A stretch of DNA of 64,000 bases from Flavobacterium sp. GTDB taxonomy: Bacteria > Bacteroidota > Bacteroidia > Flavobacteriales > Flavobacteriaceae. The position numbers were made by a program, and so were the translations under genes. The stretch is taken from positions 140,280-204,279 of the forward strand of contig NZ_SEBR01000002.1 in NCBI RefSeq assembly GCF_004295795.1, read 5' to 3'. The notes below the pieces were generated by a model, which saw only the letters and a list, made by a program, of their open reading frames with translations, searched no databases and was not told where the DNA came from. Below are positions 28,601 to 38,016 of the stretch, piece after piece; the stretch's first letter is position 1, and each line of letters starts with the position of its first letter.

Positions 28601-31318
28601 GTTGTTCAAAACGGAACTTGTGCTACGGCAAATTCGACTGCAGCGACAATTACTGTGACTCCGGCTTCGGTTGGTGGAACGGTTGGAACGAGCGCGACAG
28701 TTTGTGCTCCGACGAACACCGGAATATTGAACTTGACAGGAAATGTCGGAAACGTGATTGGATGGCAGTCGTCAACTGACAACTTCGCGACTTTTACGGC
28801 GATTTCGAACACGACAACTTCATTGACTTATACGAACTTGGCAACCACGACTTCTTATCGTGCGGTTGTCCAAAGCGGAACTTGTACGACAGCAAATTCG
28901 ACTGCGGCGACAATCACGGTAACTCCGGCCTCGGTTGGTGGAACGGTTGGAACCAGCGCCACGGTTTGTGCTCCGACGAATTCCGGAACGTTGAACTTGA
29001 CAGGAAATGTCGGAAACGTAATTCGTTGGGAATCTTCAACGGACAACTTCACAACGGTAAATTCGATCTCGAACACGACAACTTCATTGACTTATACGAA
29101 CTTGGCGACCACGACTTCTTATCGTGCGGTTGTTCAAAGCGGAACTTGTACGACAGCAAATTCAACTGCTGCGACAATCACGGTAACTCCGGCTTCGGTT
29201 GGTGGAACGGTTGGAACGAGCGCCACGGTTTGTGCTTCATCGAATTCAGGCACTTTGACTTTGACCGGAAATGTCGGAAACGTGATCGGATGGCAATCCT
29301 CAACTGACAACTTTGCGACGTTCACTGCAATCGCGAATACGACGACTTCATTGACGTACACCAATATTTCGGTAACAACTTCCTATCGCGCAATCGTACA
29401 AAGCGGATCTTGTGCGACTGCAACTTCGTCTGCGGCGACCATAACTGTTTCTGCTGTGAACGTTGGTGGAACTTTGAGCGGAAACGCAACTTTTTGCTCG
29501 CACACCAATTCCGGAACTTTGACCTTGACGGGTTACACAGGAACGCAATTGTCTTGGGAATATTCGTTTGACAATTTCGCGACTGCGGGAATTCCTTTTG
29601 TGAACTCGGGTGCGACTTACAACTATTCGAACGTGAGCCAGACTACCTATTATAGAGTGGCTGTTTCTAACGCGGCTTGCCCGGTCCAATATTCTTCGGT
29701 TGCCGTGGTTTCGGTCAACAACAATTCTACATGGACCGGAAATGTCGATACGAACTGGCACGTGGCCGGAAACTGGACTTGCAACGAAGTGCCTCAGAAT
29801 TACACGGTCGTAACGATTCCAAGTGCTACGAATCAGCCGATAATTGGTGCCGATGCTTTCGCGTATTCGATCACAATGGCGTCTTCCACAACACTTTTGC
29901 TAACCAGTGGAAACGATTTGACGGTAACCGATGCGATCCTTTCGCAAGGAACTTTCACGGCCGAGAACAACTCGAACCTGATCCAGATCAACAACGTGGC
30001 CAACACCGGAATCTCGAAAGTGAAGCGCAACAGCTCGGCTTTGATCCGTCAGGATTACACGCTTTGGTCTTCTCCGGTAAGCGGACAAAACCTGCAACCG
30101 TTCTCGCCTTTGACTTTGGCAACGCGTTTTTACACGTATAATGTCGGAATCAACCAATACAACACGATCGCGGCTCCGGCTACGACTTTGTTTGATTCGG
30201 GTGTCGGATATCTGATAAGAACACCAAACAACCATCCGACGACTCCAACGATTTGGTCGGGAGAATTCACTGGCGTGCTTCACAACGGAAACGTGACTGT
30301 GCCTTTGACGAATATTGCGGTTGGACAACGTTTCAACGCTGTCGGAAATCCTTATCCTTCGTCTATCGACATGCAGACTTTCGTCAGCAACAACAGTTCG
30401 AATATTACCGGAACGCTTTATTTCTGGAGAAAAACCAATAATCCGGTAAGTCCTAGTTATTGTTCCTGGACATCAGGCGGCGGATTCGTCGCAAACGGCG
30501 AGGCTCAGGTTTTCGATCCTCAGGGAATCATCCGCACGGGACAAGGTTTCTTCGTCGAGGCTTCGGCTTCCGGCTCGCAAGTGACTTTCAACAATGGCCA
30601 GCGTTCCGGCGACAACGCCAACCAATTCTTCCGTTCGGCAAATACGATCGAGAGACACAGGGTTTGGCTGAACGCCACGGGTGCGAACAATGCTTTCTGT
30701 CAGACGCTTGTCGGATACATCGAAGGTTCGACAATGGATAACGATGCCCAAATTGACGGACGATTCTTCAACGACGGAGAGATTTCATTTTACTCGATGA
30801 TCGGTCAGGAGCGGTTCGTGATCCAAGGTCGTCCTTTGCCTTTCGTCGATACCGATGTGGTTCCGATGGGTTTCAAAGCGACAACTGCAGGAACTTTCCA
30901 GATTGCCATTGACCACAAAGACGGATTGTTTGAAATCGGACAGGACGTTTTTGTTCGCGACAACACTACCGGAACGGTTCACGATCTTAACACCGGCGCT
31001 TACAGCTTTGCTTCGGACGCAGGCGTTTTCAATTCCCGTTTCGAGATCTTGTACCAAAATCCACTTCAGACGCAAAATCCTGTGTTCAACGACAATTCGG
31101 TCATCGTCTACAAAGACAAGGAGAATTTCGTCGTGAACAGCGGAAACATGAATATGGCTTCGATCAAGGTTTATGATGTACTTGGCAAACTTGTCAAGGA
31201 AATCAAGGACATCAACGCTACACAGGCTGTATTTACCGTCGGCGGATCGAACCAGATGTTGATCTTCAAGATCTACTCCGCAGAAAAGCAGGAAGTGATA
31301 AAAAAGGTCGCCAACTGA
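25610..31318 (+). CDS. T9SS type C secreted adhesin with ten tandem Ig-like repeats
   Basis: Surface protein of 1902 residues. The signal peptide ends at about residue 27 (VLLLMLFGSKAFAQ). Order: an unassigned lectin-like N-terminal domain (~28-185, FRFDFENTVVASVDNAVG); a TIG/IPT domain (~190-270); a proprotein-convertase P-domain (~290-445, with VNVTHTYNSDLELYLSSPYG and IWTLVVSDNVANDSGTFNSW); a PKD/Ig-like domain; ten tandem ~88-residue Ig-like repeats (~491-1370), each with VC(A/F)xxNxG...GNVI.W.SS..NF and a second Cys in SGTCATANS; and the anchor region (~1372-1902) with DYTLWSSPVSGQNL, VGNPYPSSID and HRVWLNATGANN, ending in a type C signal (SIKVYDVLGKLVKEIK). A P-domain without a protease domain points to cell-surface or matrix binding. 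The start at 25610 is fixed by the -7 box upstream. Confidence 0.85.
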   Translation: MKGTLLRFCGNVFVVLLLMLFGSKAFAQTTVFRFDFENTVVASVDNAVGTPTFTANVPEYAYDNTSACLNTNSITSANVDTGAYYQFTVNATGYSNLVFSYCDRVNATGNAGTVRARASLDGTTWTNGTIYSAATTFTTRTLTLPATFNNASNIIIQIYKVTDDTNGFFSGGARTYYVDNCFLTDTAAKPIVTSLSTYSSCPGSTFNITGSGFTGITGVTVNGAAVASYTVNSATSISATLAAGNTAGNVRVTNAAGTGVGPVLAVNPVTVSATATPATICVGSSSALASSVTTLPGSPTGNNTTAQTIADLTTVYSAITIPSTCATAAQLTSMTVNVTHTYNSDLELYLSSPYGQMIPLITKKGGSGDNIVATLQAGGTALPTGNVTINGTYTPETAFSTLTGNATGIWTLVVSDNVANDSGTFNSWSMTFTSTCGNVTYSWSPATGLSSTTSANPSANPTTSQTYTLTATNGTGCTASTTVGLTVNPLSVGGTVNSSATVCAPTNTGTLNLVSNVGNVIRWESSTNNFATITSISNTTTSLTYTNLSATTAYRAIVQSGICATATSSVATITVTPASVGGTTSGAATVCAPTNTGTITLGSNVGSVIGWESSLDNFATAGTPIANTTTSLTYSNLSATTSFRAIVQNGTCATANSTATTITVTPASAGGTVNSSASVCFTSNTGTLNLTGNIGNVIRWESSTNNFATVTSISNTTTSLTYTNLTVTTSFRAVVQSGTCATANSTAATITVTPASVGGTVGTSATVCAPTNTGTLNLTGNVGNVIGWQSSTDNFATFTAISNTTTSLTYTNLATTTSYRAVVQSGTCATANSTAATITVTPASVGGTVGTSATVCAPTNTGTLNLTGNVGNVIGWQSSTDNFATFTAISNTTTSLTYTNLATTTSYRAVVQSGTCTTANSTAATITVTPASVGGTVGTSATVCAPTNTGTLNLTGNVGNVIGWQSSTDNFATFTAISNTTTSLTYTNLATTTSYRAVVQNGTCATANSTAATITVTPASVGGTVGTSATVCAPTNTGILNLTGNVGNVIGWQSSTDNFATFTAISNTTTSLTYTNLATTTSYRAVVQSGTCTTANSTAATITVTPASVGGTVGTSATVCAPTNSGTLNLTGNVGNVIRWESSTDNFTTVNSISNTTTSLTYTNLATTTSYRAVVQSGTCTTANSTAATITVTPASVGGTVGTSATVCASSNSGTLTLTGNVGNVIGWQSSTDNFATFTAIANTTTSLTYTNISVTTSYRAIVQSGSCATATSSAATITVSAVNVGGTLSGNATFCSHTNSGTLTLTGYTGTQLSWEYSFDNFATAGIPFVNSGATYNYSNVSQTTYYRVAVSNAACPVQYSSVAVVSVNNNSTWTGNVDTNWHVAGNWTCNEVPQNYTVVTIPSATNQPIIGADAFAYSITMASSTTLLLTSGNDLTVTDAILSQGTFTAENNSNLIQINNVANTGISKVKRNSSALIRQDYTLWSSPVSGQNLQPFSPLTLATRFYTYNVGINQYNTIAAPATTLFDSGVGYLIRTPNNHPTTPTIWSGEFTGVLHNGNVTVPLTNIAVGQRFNAVGNPYPSSIDMQTFVSNNSSNITGTLYFWRKTNNPVSPSYCSWTSGGGFVANGEAQVFDPQGIIRTGQGFFVEASASGSQVTFNNGQRSGDNANQFFRSANTIERHRVWLNATGANNAFCQTLVGYIEGSTMDNDAQIDGRFFNDGEISFYSMIGQERFVIQGRPLPFVDTDVVPMGFKATTAGTFQIAIDHKDGLFEIGQDVFVRDNTTGTVHDLNTGAYSFASDAGVFNSRFEILYQNPLQTQNPVFNDNSVIVYKDKENFVVNSGNMNMASIKVYDVLGKLVKEIKDINATQAVFTVGGSNQMLIFKIYSAEKQEVIKKVAN
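27080..29725 (+). repeat. Ten tandem 264-bp repeats encoding Ig-like domains
   Basis: Unit starts at 27080, 27344 (267 bp), 27611, 27875, 28139, 28403, 28667, 28931, 29195 and 29459. Units 4-7 are almost identical in DNA and protein; units 1-3 and 8-10 are progressively diverged. The pattern suggests expansion from the middle and makes copy number variable. Confidence 0.95.
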
Positions 31319-31342
31319 TCGTTTTCACTCTTAAAAATCAGG

Positions 31343-31369
31343 AACCCTTTCACATCGAAAGGGTTTTTT
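31343..31369 (+). terminator. Terminator after the 1902-aa adhesin gene
   Basis: AACCCTTTC pairs with GAAAGGGTT, followed by six Ts; nearly the same stem as the terminator at 25535. Confidence 0.9.
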
Positions 31370-31515
31370 GTTGGGATAAAGTGTCGGTTACAGTGATTTC
31401 CGGTCGACGAAAAACACTTTTGCACGGCCAAAGTATTTCGATTCGATGAAATGCAAGCTTGAACGAGTTTTCGGGTCATTGGTCGGAAATATTTCACACA
31501 GGCAAATCGCTGAAC

Positions 31516-31523
31516 TACTTTTG
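31516..31523 (+). promoter_or_regulatory. -7 element (TACTTTTG) of the 135-aa secreted protein gene
   Basis: Exact TAnnTTTG box 33 nt before the ATG at 31557. No TTG at the -33 distance. Confidence 0.5.
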
Positions 31524-31556
31524 ACATGTAGAAAATAACCAACACCAACGAAAGAA

Positions 31557-31964
31557 ATGAAAACACTAAAGCTAACTTCAACACGTCAGGATGTCCTGAA
31601 GACCAATGCAGATGCGACAGCTATGCGTTTGTTCGTGATGTTGGCTTTCCTGTTGCTTTCTTGCTCAGGTGTTTTTGGGCAACAAGCCAAGATCAACTCG
31701 ACTGAAACATCGGTTGCAATCGAGAATGTTACAGTTGGCGGAAGCGAAGCAAAAGCCGAAACTACTACAAACTCAAACCGCCAGATGGAGTTGGTACAAT
31801 GGTTTATGGGTGCAAAACAGGTTAGTCCGGTTATGCAGGCCAAATCTGCCAAGGAAAATGAAACTCCAAAGAAAATCCTTATCAACTGTGGCATGACGCC
31901 AAACAGAATTTTGAGCCGCACTTTGCTCAAAAAGGCAATGCAGTATGAGAACAACATCGCATAA
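31557..31964 (+). CDS. Small secreted protein of unknown function
   Basis: Not recognised; 135 residues. A 22-residue polar N-terminal stretch precedes a hydrophobic segment, MRLFVMLAFLLLSCSGVFGQ, so the protein is exported. The cut may be after VFG or, less likely, at the LLSC lipobox-like site. The mature part is short, polar and rich in Glu, Lys and Asn, with a basic end (ILINCGMTPNRILSRTLLKK). It is too short for a T9SS sorting domain and none is present. It has its own -7 element and terminator and lies between two giant type C adhesin genes, so a role with them (chaperone, regulator or anchor) is possible but only positional. ATG at 31623, just before the hydrophobic segment, is an alternative start. 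Confidence 0.65.
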   Translation: MKTLKLTSTRQDVLKTNADATAMRLFVMLAFLLLSCSGVFGQQAKINSTETSVAIENVTVGGSEAKAETTTNSNRQMELVQWFMGAKQVSPVMQAKSAKENETPKKILINCGMTPNRILSRTLLKKAMQYENNIA

Positions 31965-32007
31965 GAAATAGTATTTATAATTTTTAGGTTAAGTTAGTTG
32001 GACGAAA

Positions 32008-32035
32008 AACCTTCTGTGGCAGGAAGGTTTTTTTT
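32008..32035 (+). terminator. Terminator after the 135-aa protein gene
   Basis: AACCTTC pairs with GAAGGTT around TGTGGCAG, followed by a T-run. Confidence 0.85.
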
Positions 32036-32298
32036 ATGCCTTACAGCGAACGAAAAATTCTCAGGACGAGAATCTTAATGTGTTAGCAACCAATTCGCAT
32101 TGTTGATAAGTCACTCCAAATCCTAATTTATCGTGTTAAATTTTATTTAAATTTGAACCGTTGTCATTTTTGAAAACTGTGGTAAGATTTCTTACATAAA
32201 AGATTTTAACCAACTGATTATAAAGTTAAAATACTACCGTTCGTCGAGGAAACCAGAGAGTTGGTCGATAAAGTGCGGTTTTTAAGAGTTGTCCACAT

Positions 32299-32326
32299 TT
32301 GAAATTCGAAGTTTAGTGTAAATTTA
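32299..32326 (+). promoter_or_regulatory. Weak candidate promoter of the 1785-aa adhesin gene
   Basis: TTG at 32299-32301, a 17-nt gap (slightly short), then TAAATTTA at 32319-32326. The stretch 32036-32443 is otherwise A/T-rich non-coding sequence. Confidence 0.35.
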
Positions 32327-32443
32327 TCCGCTTATCTATTACATTAAGGTTAATTCATTAAGAATTCTTGCGGTGAGTTGCGTAAATGTGTCGGTAAGCT
32401 AAGGATTTTTCTAAAAAATACCACAAACCCTAAAACGCCCAAC

Positions 32444-35400
32444 ATGATAAAAACATTCCCCCAAACTGGAGTGCCTGTTTCTATGGCATTTCGCAAGTTT
32501 TTATTTTTTGCCGCTCTTTTTACTTTTTGCTTCGGATTTACTGGCTATGGTCAGGTTGCATCGAATTATACTGCTTCGGCTGCGGCTTATCCAGGTGGTG
32601 CCGCTATGACCCTTTTGAATGAAAGCACAAAAACACAACTAATTTCAGGTATCTGGGATAACGCTGTTGTTGCTACGCCAATTGGATTTACATTTAATTT
32701 TAATGGTGTCAACTACACTGACGTAAATGTGTCTGCTAACGGGTTTGTGACGTTTGGAGCGACTCTGCCATCAGTGGGAAATTCCGCACCTCTATCATCG
32801 ACTGAGGCATATGCTGGCGCAATATCAGCCTTTGGTTATAATTGGGCTGTATACGCCAATGCTCCAGGTTTACCTGCGCCTCAAGCCAACTCTGTCGGAA
32901 AAGAGTTGTCAGGTGCTCCTGGTTCTCGTATTCTGAAAATAGAGTGGAGAAATGTCCGTCGAAATGACGCAACCAATACTACAGATTATTTCGATTTTCA
33001 AATTTGGCTTTATGAAGGGACGAATTTAATAGAAGTTCGTTTCAATACTCAAGCAAATAATGTTGCAAATAACCTGAATTTGGCTCAGTTAGGCTTAAGA
33101 GGAAATACTAATGCTGATTTTAACAATTACTCTCACCCAAGTGGGCTATGGACAATTCCAACATTAGTCAACAACGGTGCGAACACCAATGTTAGTGCAA
33201 TGATTGTTCGTACAGGTTCGATCAGAATCGCCAACACCTCCCCAAGAATCTTCACATGGACGCCGGCAGGCTGTTTGACGCCATCAACTCTAGCGGTTAC
33301 TCCAGGTTCCACAACCGGAAACGGCGCGCAAATCACTTGGACGGGAACATCACCTGCGCCGTCAAATGGCTACCAATATTACTATAGTACGAGTGCTGCA
33401 ACTCCTGGTTCATCGGCAACTCCAACATACGCAGCTGCGACGAACGGCGCGACAATTACTACAATGAACGGTGGAACGAGCTATTACGTTTGGGTAAGAT
33501 CGAACTGCGGCGGAAGCTTCAGCCCTTGGGTAGGACCGGTCAACATCAATACGCTTTGCAGTCCGTTGAACGAAGAATATTTCAACTACTTCGATCAAGG
33601 CGATCCTACATATCCTTACACGGCTCCGGCCATCCAGCCTTGCCATTCCATTCAAAACGTTGGTGCCGGATCAAACTGGTATACAGCTGCGATCGGTTCG
33701 CCTGTCGATGGCTTTGCAGACGAACACTTGGAGTACAACGCCAACTCTCAACCTGCAAACGCTTGGTTCTATTCGCAAGGTGTGAACCTGATTGCGGGTA
33801 AAACATACCAATTGTCTTACCTGTATGGAGGTTCGACGAACTTCTCATTCCTTACGAACAGGCTTGAAGTCAAACTCGGAACCGCTCCTTACAATACTTT
33901 CATGACCCAGGCGCTTGACGATCATCCGAACATCAAGCACGGCGCGATAATGAACTACGTCAACTTTACCGTGGCGACTACGGGAACTTACTATTTGGGT
34001 TATCATGCTTACTCGATCGCGAACCAAGGAAAGATTTTCCTGGACGACATACAGTTGGTGCCGGGACTTTGTATTCAACCCGCGGCTGCTACAGTTACCG
34101 CACTTTCTGCTACGGCAGCGAGTTTGACCTGGTCCGCTCCAACGCCGGCTCCGGCAGGCGGATATGCTTACTATGTGTCAACTTCGCCGACAACCCCAAC
34201 AAACAACACAACTCCTACAGGATATACAAGCGCGGGAACTACATTGGTAAACCTCGCCGGATTGACTGGTGGAACGGCTTACTATTTCTGGGTTAGAGGA
34301 AATTGTACTGCGGGTGATTTCAGTATGTGGTCGCCGGTCACGAATTTCAACACTCCGGTTTTGCCGCCGTACTGTTTTCCTACGACAAGTCAAAGTCCGC
34401 AAGCTTATATCAGCAACGTGACTATCACGAATGCTGTTCAGAACATCAACAATTCTTCTGCATGGACTTCGCCAGGACACGCCGATTATACGGCACAGAC
34501 AGTTATAGAAGCCCAAGGTGGAAATTTCAACTTTTCTGTCGGACTTGACGACGGAACTGCCCCGGCAGGTGTCAACCTTGGTGTCGGTGTCGCTATTTTC
34601 GTCGACTGGAACAATGACGGGGATTTCGTCGATGCCGGAGAAAAAGTGTTCAACACCACCGGTTATACTGCCAGCAACCAAGGTACGGTAACTGGTTTGA
34701 TCACGGTTCCTGCGGGAACGACCCTCGGCGTAAAACGCATGCGTGTCGTCATCGATTACCTGAATACAAACCCGAACTCTTGTTCCTTCTCAGGAGCGGG
34801 TGAGTTGGAAGACTACAGTTTGAAAGTCGTTACTGCGCCGCCAACTCTGGCTTTGGACATCACGACTTCAACCCAATGTGCCGGAGCGCTTAGCCCGACG
34901 GTTCACATCACCCAAGGATTGGGAAGTTACAATACTTTCACTTGGACGCCAGCTGCCGGAGTTTCAGGAAGTCCAGCAGCCGGATACACTTTCAACAACG
35001 GATCAACGGTTACTTATACCTTGACCGCTACGCAAACAAGTGGCGATTTCAGCGTAAACACTGCTCAGTACACTTATGTGGCGAATCCGCTTCCAACGCC
35101 AATCACGATTACTCCAACACCTTCTACTGCTACACTTTGCCAAGGTGGAAGTGCGGTTCAACTAACTGCGACAGGCGGTGTTGTTTCAGGATTGCCTATC
35201 CTTTCGGAAAACTTCAACGCCGGTGCGCCAGGTTGGACAACTGTCAATAGCGCAAGCGTAGGAGGAAATACTGCCGCTTCGGCTTGGATGATAAGACCTG
35301 ACGGATATGTGCCTGCGGGTACTTGGTTCGGTACGACTTTTCACAGTAATGACGCTTCTTCTTTTATGTTGTCTGATTCGGATGCTCAAGGCATTGGTTC

Positions 35401-37801
35401 GACAACGAACGTTGAATTGATTTCGCCTGTCTTCAGTCTTGGCGGATACACGGCTGCGTCTTTGAGCTTCTGGCACTTCTATCAACAATGGACAACAAGT
35501 AATGCAAGGGTCGAGATTTCGACCGATGGTGGTACGACTTATGCTTTGCTTGGAGGATTGACCTATAACTCAAATCAAGGTGCGGCTTCTGGTTTTGTTC
35601 AGGTGCAACGCGATTTGGCGGCTTATTTAGGACAGACCAACCTCAGAATAAAATTTAAGTATGTAGCGCCTTGGGGCTGGGCTTGGGGAATAGACAACTT
35701 CCTGGTCTCAGGAAACGCGACATCTGCCATTACCTGGTCGCCAGTTGCAGGACTTTACACCGACTTGGCACATACGACACCGTACGTTGCAGGCGCTGGA
35801 ACCACAACGGTTTACGCCTGGCCAACGGCTACTACGACTTACACCGCAAGTGCAAGTACACCATCGCCTTCAATCTGTTCCACTACTACAACTCAGGCCA
35901 TTACGGTAACGCCTATCGTTGCGGGAACAATCAGCGCAGATCAAACCGTTTGTACAGGAACGATCACAGCCCTTACCCTTACCGGACAAAGCGGCACGGT
36001 TGCTACATGGCAATCTTCTGCAGACTCGGCTTTTACTACGCCGACGAACATCGCGGGATCTGGAGGTTTGAACACGCTGACTTCAGCTGTGCTCGGACCA
36101 GTCAATACGACGACTTACATCCGCGCTCAAATCACCAACGGAAGCTGTATTTCTTACACGAACACGGTGATATTGTCGGTGACCAGTACAACCTGGAACG
36201 GATCAACTTGGAGCAACGGTTTGCCAACGGCGACCAAGCGCGTAATCTTCGCCGGAAATTACACTTCGTCGGGCAACGTCAGCGCTTGTAGCGTGGCGGT
36301 CACGTCGGGTAACGTAAACATTCAGCCGGGTCATTCAATGATCGTGGAAAATGCAGTGAACGTAACCGGCGGGCAATTGATCTTCAACAACAATTCAAGC
36401 TTGGTGCAAATCAACAATGCGGCGGTGAATTCGGGAGTAATCACTTACATCCGCACGACGACTCCGATGAAAAAATACGATTATACTTATTGGTCGTCTC
36501 CGTTGTACAACATTCCGCTTTCTGACATCTGTCCGGATACACGCGTCGACAAATACCACGAGTTCAATGTTTCTACAGGCTACTTCGTGACTGTTCCGAA
36601 CACTACGATCGCGACTCCGGGACGCGGTTACATCATGAGAGCTCCGGATACTTACACGTCGATCGCCACTCCGTATACATCAGTAATGACGATGGGTTAT
36701 GCGAATAACGGAATCATCAATTATCCTGTGGCGCTATCGGCTCCGGCCACGAACCTGAATTTGTTGGGTAACCCGTATCCGTCGGCTCTAGATGCAGACT
36801 TGTTCCTGTCGAACCCGACAAACGCGGCCTTGTTGAACGGAACGATCTATTTCTGGACACACAACACGCCAATCACGGCTCAGGTCTACAACAATAACGA
36901 CTACGCTTCTTACAACTTGCTTGGAGGAACGGCTGCGGCCAATTCCGGTGACGGAAACAACAATCCGCCTACCAAGAATATTGCGTCTGCCAATGCTTTC
37001 TTTGCAACGGCTACCGCAAACGGGAACGTCGTATTCAACAACAGCATGCGTCTTGCGGGCTCGAACGACAACTTCTTCAGACCTGCTGCCGAGCGCTCTT
37101 CAATGGATGCGGCTCCGGTTGAAAAGCACCGTATCTGGCTCAACATGGTCGGAGGTGCGAATGCGTTCAAACAGGCGCTTGTCGGATACGTGACAAATGC
37201 GACTACGGGAATAGACCGCGATTTTGACGGAGGTGTGATCGAGTCCATGAACTCCATCAGCTTCTACTCTTTGGTCGAGGCCAATAAGTTGACGATTCAA
37301 GGGCGTCCGCTTCCTTTCGACAGCAACGATCAGGTTCCGATGGGTTACCGAGCCAATGTGGCCGGAACTTATACGATCTCGATCCAGACGACAGACGGGA
37401 TTTTCGCCGATGACAGCCAGAACATCTACCTGGAAGACTTGGCTCAAGGAACTATCCACAACCTAAAAACAGGTTCATACAGTTTCGCTACCACAGCCGG
37501 AACTTTCGATACAAGATTCGTTTTGAGATATACGACACAAGCGCTTCAAACGCCAGATCACGTATTCAATGAGAATTCGGTAATCGTTTACAAAAACAGC
37601 GACGTAATCTACGTGAACAGCGGAAACGCGACGATGGATAACGTGAAGATTTTCGATACTCGCGGCCGTTTGGTCTATGAGAAGAAAAATGTTTCCGACA
37701 ATCAGACGCAGATCGCTCATCTTGGAGCGGCCAATCAAGTCTTGATCGTTCAGGTGACATCGGTTGACCAGAAAGTGGTCAGTAAAAAGATTGTGTTCTG
37801 A
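32444..37801 (+). CDS. T9SS type C secreted protein with FN3 and GEVED domains
   Basis: Surface protein of 1785 residues. Signal peptide MIKTFPQTGVPVSMAFRKFL...GYGQ (~37 aa), with an alternative start at 32483 just before MAFRKF. Order: an N-terminal beta domain (~40-280) with LPIGF-like PIGFTFNFNGVNYT and SANGFVTFG, shared with the next gene; FN3-like (~285-370); a choice-of-anchor-J-like domain (EEYFNYFDQG..CHSIQNVGAGSNW, ~370-545); FN3 (~545-640); a GEVED domain (~643-795, FVDWNNDGDFVDAGEKVFN...GELEDYSL); Ig/PKD-like; a second J-like domain (~920-1090, ILSENFNAGAPGW); further Ig-like domains; and the anchor region (~1248-1785) with YDYTYWSSPLYN, LLGNPYPSALD and HRIWLNMVGGANAF, closing with a type C signal (NVKIFDTRGRLVYEKK). 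Its anchor region is the most diverged of the three type C proteins. No enzyme motif seen. Confidence 0.82.
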   Translation: MIKTFPQTGVPVSMAFRKFLFFAALFTFCFGFTGYGQVASNYTASAAAYPGGAAMTLLNESTKTQLISGIWDNAVVATPIGFTFNFNGVNYTDVNVSANGFVTFGATLPSVGNSAPLSSTEAYAGAISAFGYNWAVYANAPGLPAPQANSVGKELSGAPGSRILKIEWRNVRRNDATNTTDYFDFQIWLYEGTNLIEVRFNTQANNVANNLNLAQLGLRGNTNADFNNYSHPSGLWTIPTLVNNGANTNVSAMIVRTGSIRIANTSPRIFTWTPAGCLTPSTLAVTPGSTTGNGAQITWTGTSPAPSNGYQYYYSTSAATPGSSATPTYAAATNGATITTMNGGTSYYVWVRSNCGGSFSPWVGPVNINTLCSPLNEEYFNYFDQGDPTYPYTAPAIQPCHSIQNVGAGSNWYTAAIGSPVDGFADEHLEYNANSQPANAWFYSQGVNLIAGKTYQLSYLYGGSTNFSFLTNRLEVKLGTAPYNTFMTQALDDHPNIKHGAIMNYVNFTVATTGTYYLGYHAYSIANQGKIFLDDIQLVPGLCIQPAAATVTALSATAASLTWSAPTPAPAGGYAYYVSTSPTTPTNNTTPTGYTSAGTTLVNLAGLTGGTAYYFWVRGNCTAGDFSMWSPVTNFNTPVLPPYCFPTTSQSPQAYISNVTITNAVQNINNSSAWTSPGHADYTAQTVIEAQGGNFNFSVGLDDGTAPAGVNLGVGVAIFVDWNNDGDFVDAGEKVFNTTGYTASNQGTVTGLITVPAGTTLGVKRMRVVIDYLNTNPNSCSFSGAGELEDYSLKVVTAPPTLALDITTSTQCAGALSPTVHITQGLGSYNTFTWTPAAGVSGSPAAGYTFNNGSTVTYTLTATQTSGDFSVNTAQYTYVANPLPTPITITPTPSTATLCQGGSAVQLTATGGVVSGLPILSENFNAGAPGWTTVNSASVGGNTAASAWMIRPDGYVPAGTWFGTTFHSNDASSFMLSDSDAQGIGSTTNVELISPVFSLGGYTAASLSFWHFYQQWTTSNARVEISTDGGTTYALLGGLTYNSNQGAASGFVQVQRDLAAYLGQTNLRIKFKYVAPWGWAWGIDNFLVSGNATSAITWSPVAGLYTDLAHTTPYVAGAGTTTVYAWPTATTTYTASASTPSPSICSTTTTQAITVTPIVAGTISADQTVCTGTITALTLTGQSGTVATWQSSADSAFTTPTNIAGSGGLNTLTSAVLGPVNTTTYIRAQITNGSCISYTNTVILSVTSTTWNGSTWSNGLPTATKRVIFAGNYTSSGNVSACSVAVTSGNVNIQPGHSMIVENAVNVTGGQLIFNNNSSLVQINNAAVNSGVITYIRTTTPMKKYDYTYWSSPLYNIPLSDICPDTRVDKYHEFNVSTGYFVTVPNTTIATPGRGYIMRAPDTYTSIATPYTSVMTMGYANNGIINYPVALSAPATNLNLLGNPYPSALDADLFLSNPTNAALLNGTIYFWTHNTPITAQVYNNNDYASYNLLGGTAAANSGDGNNNPPTKNIASANAFFATATANGNVVFNNSMRLAGSNDNFFRPAAERSSMDAAPVEKHRIWLNMVGGANAFKQALVGYVTNATTGIDRDFDGGVIESMNSISFYSLVEANKLTIQGRPLPFDSNDQVPMGYRANVAGTYTISIQTTDGIFADDSQNIYLEDLAQGTIHNLKTGSYSFATTAGTFDTRFVLRYTTQALQTPDHVFNENSVIVYKNSDVIYVNSGNATMDNVKIFDTRGRLVYEKKNVSDNQTQIAHLGAANQVLIVQVTSVDQKVVSKKIVF

Positions 37802-37820
37802 TAACGGAACAAAGACATTG

Positions 37821-37852
37821 TCCGACAGACGGGTTAGGGACCGTCTGTCGGA
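37821..37852 (+). terminator. Strong hairpin after the 1785-aa adhesin gene
   Basis: TCCGACAGACGG pairs perfectly with CCGTCTGTCGGA over an 8-nt loop, followed by only a short TTTA. May end transcription or act as a 3'-stabilising stem. Confidence 0.65.
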
Positions 37853-37927
37853 TTTATACCACAAAGATTCTTCTAATCCCCTGAAACATTTCCATTGACA
37901 TAGACAGATTCCTCTCCACTAATAAAA

Positions 37928-37952
37928 GCAGTCCAAATCCGGACGGCTTTTT
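37928..37952 (+). terminator. Second terminator before the 3049-aa adhesin gene
   Basis: GCAGTCC pairs with GGACGGC apart from one mismatch, followed by TTTTT. Confidence 0.65.
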
Positions 37953-37960
37953 CGTGCGCT

Positions 37961-37970
37961 TACACTTTAG
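37961..37970 (+). promoter_or_regulatory. Candidate -7 region of the 3049-aa adhesin gene
   Basis: TACACTTTAG resembles the TATACTTTAG before the gene at 17351. It lies about 46 nt before ATG 38017. No clear -33 box. Confidence 0.35.
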
Positions 37971-38016
37971 CGCCATCAACTGAATTATCGATTTTATTTT
38001 AACCAATTTATTTTTT

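Noticed and set aside
27268..29364. Series of minus-strand frames of 70-80 codons at 264-bp steps
   Set aside because: Exact shadows of the coding repeat units; no independent start signals.
27080..29725. Regular repeats that could suggest a CRISPR or satellite array
   Set aside because: The 264-bp period keeps one reading frame and encodes Ig-like domains; there are no short repeats with unique spacers.
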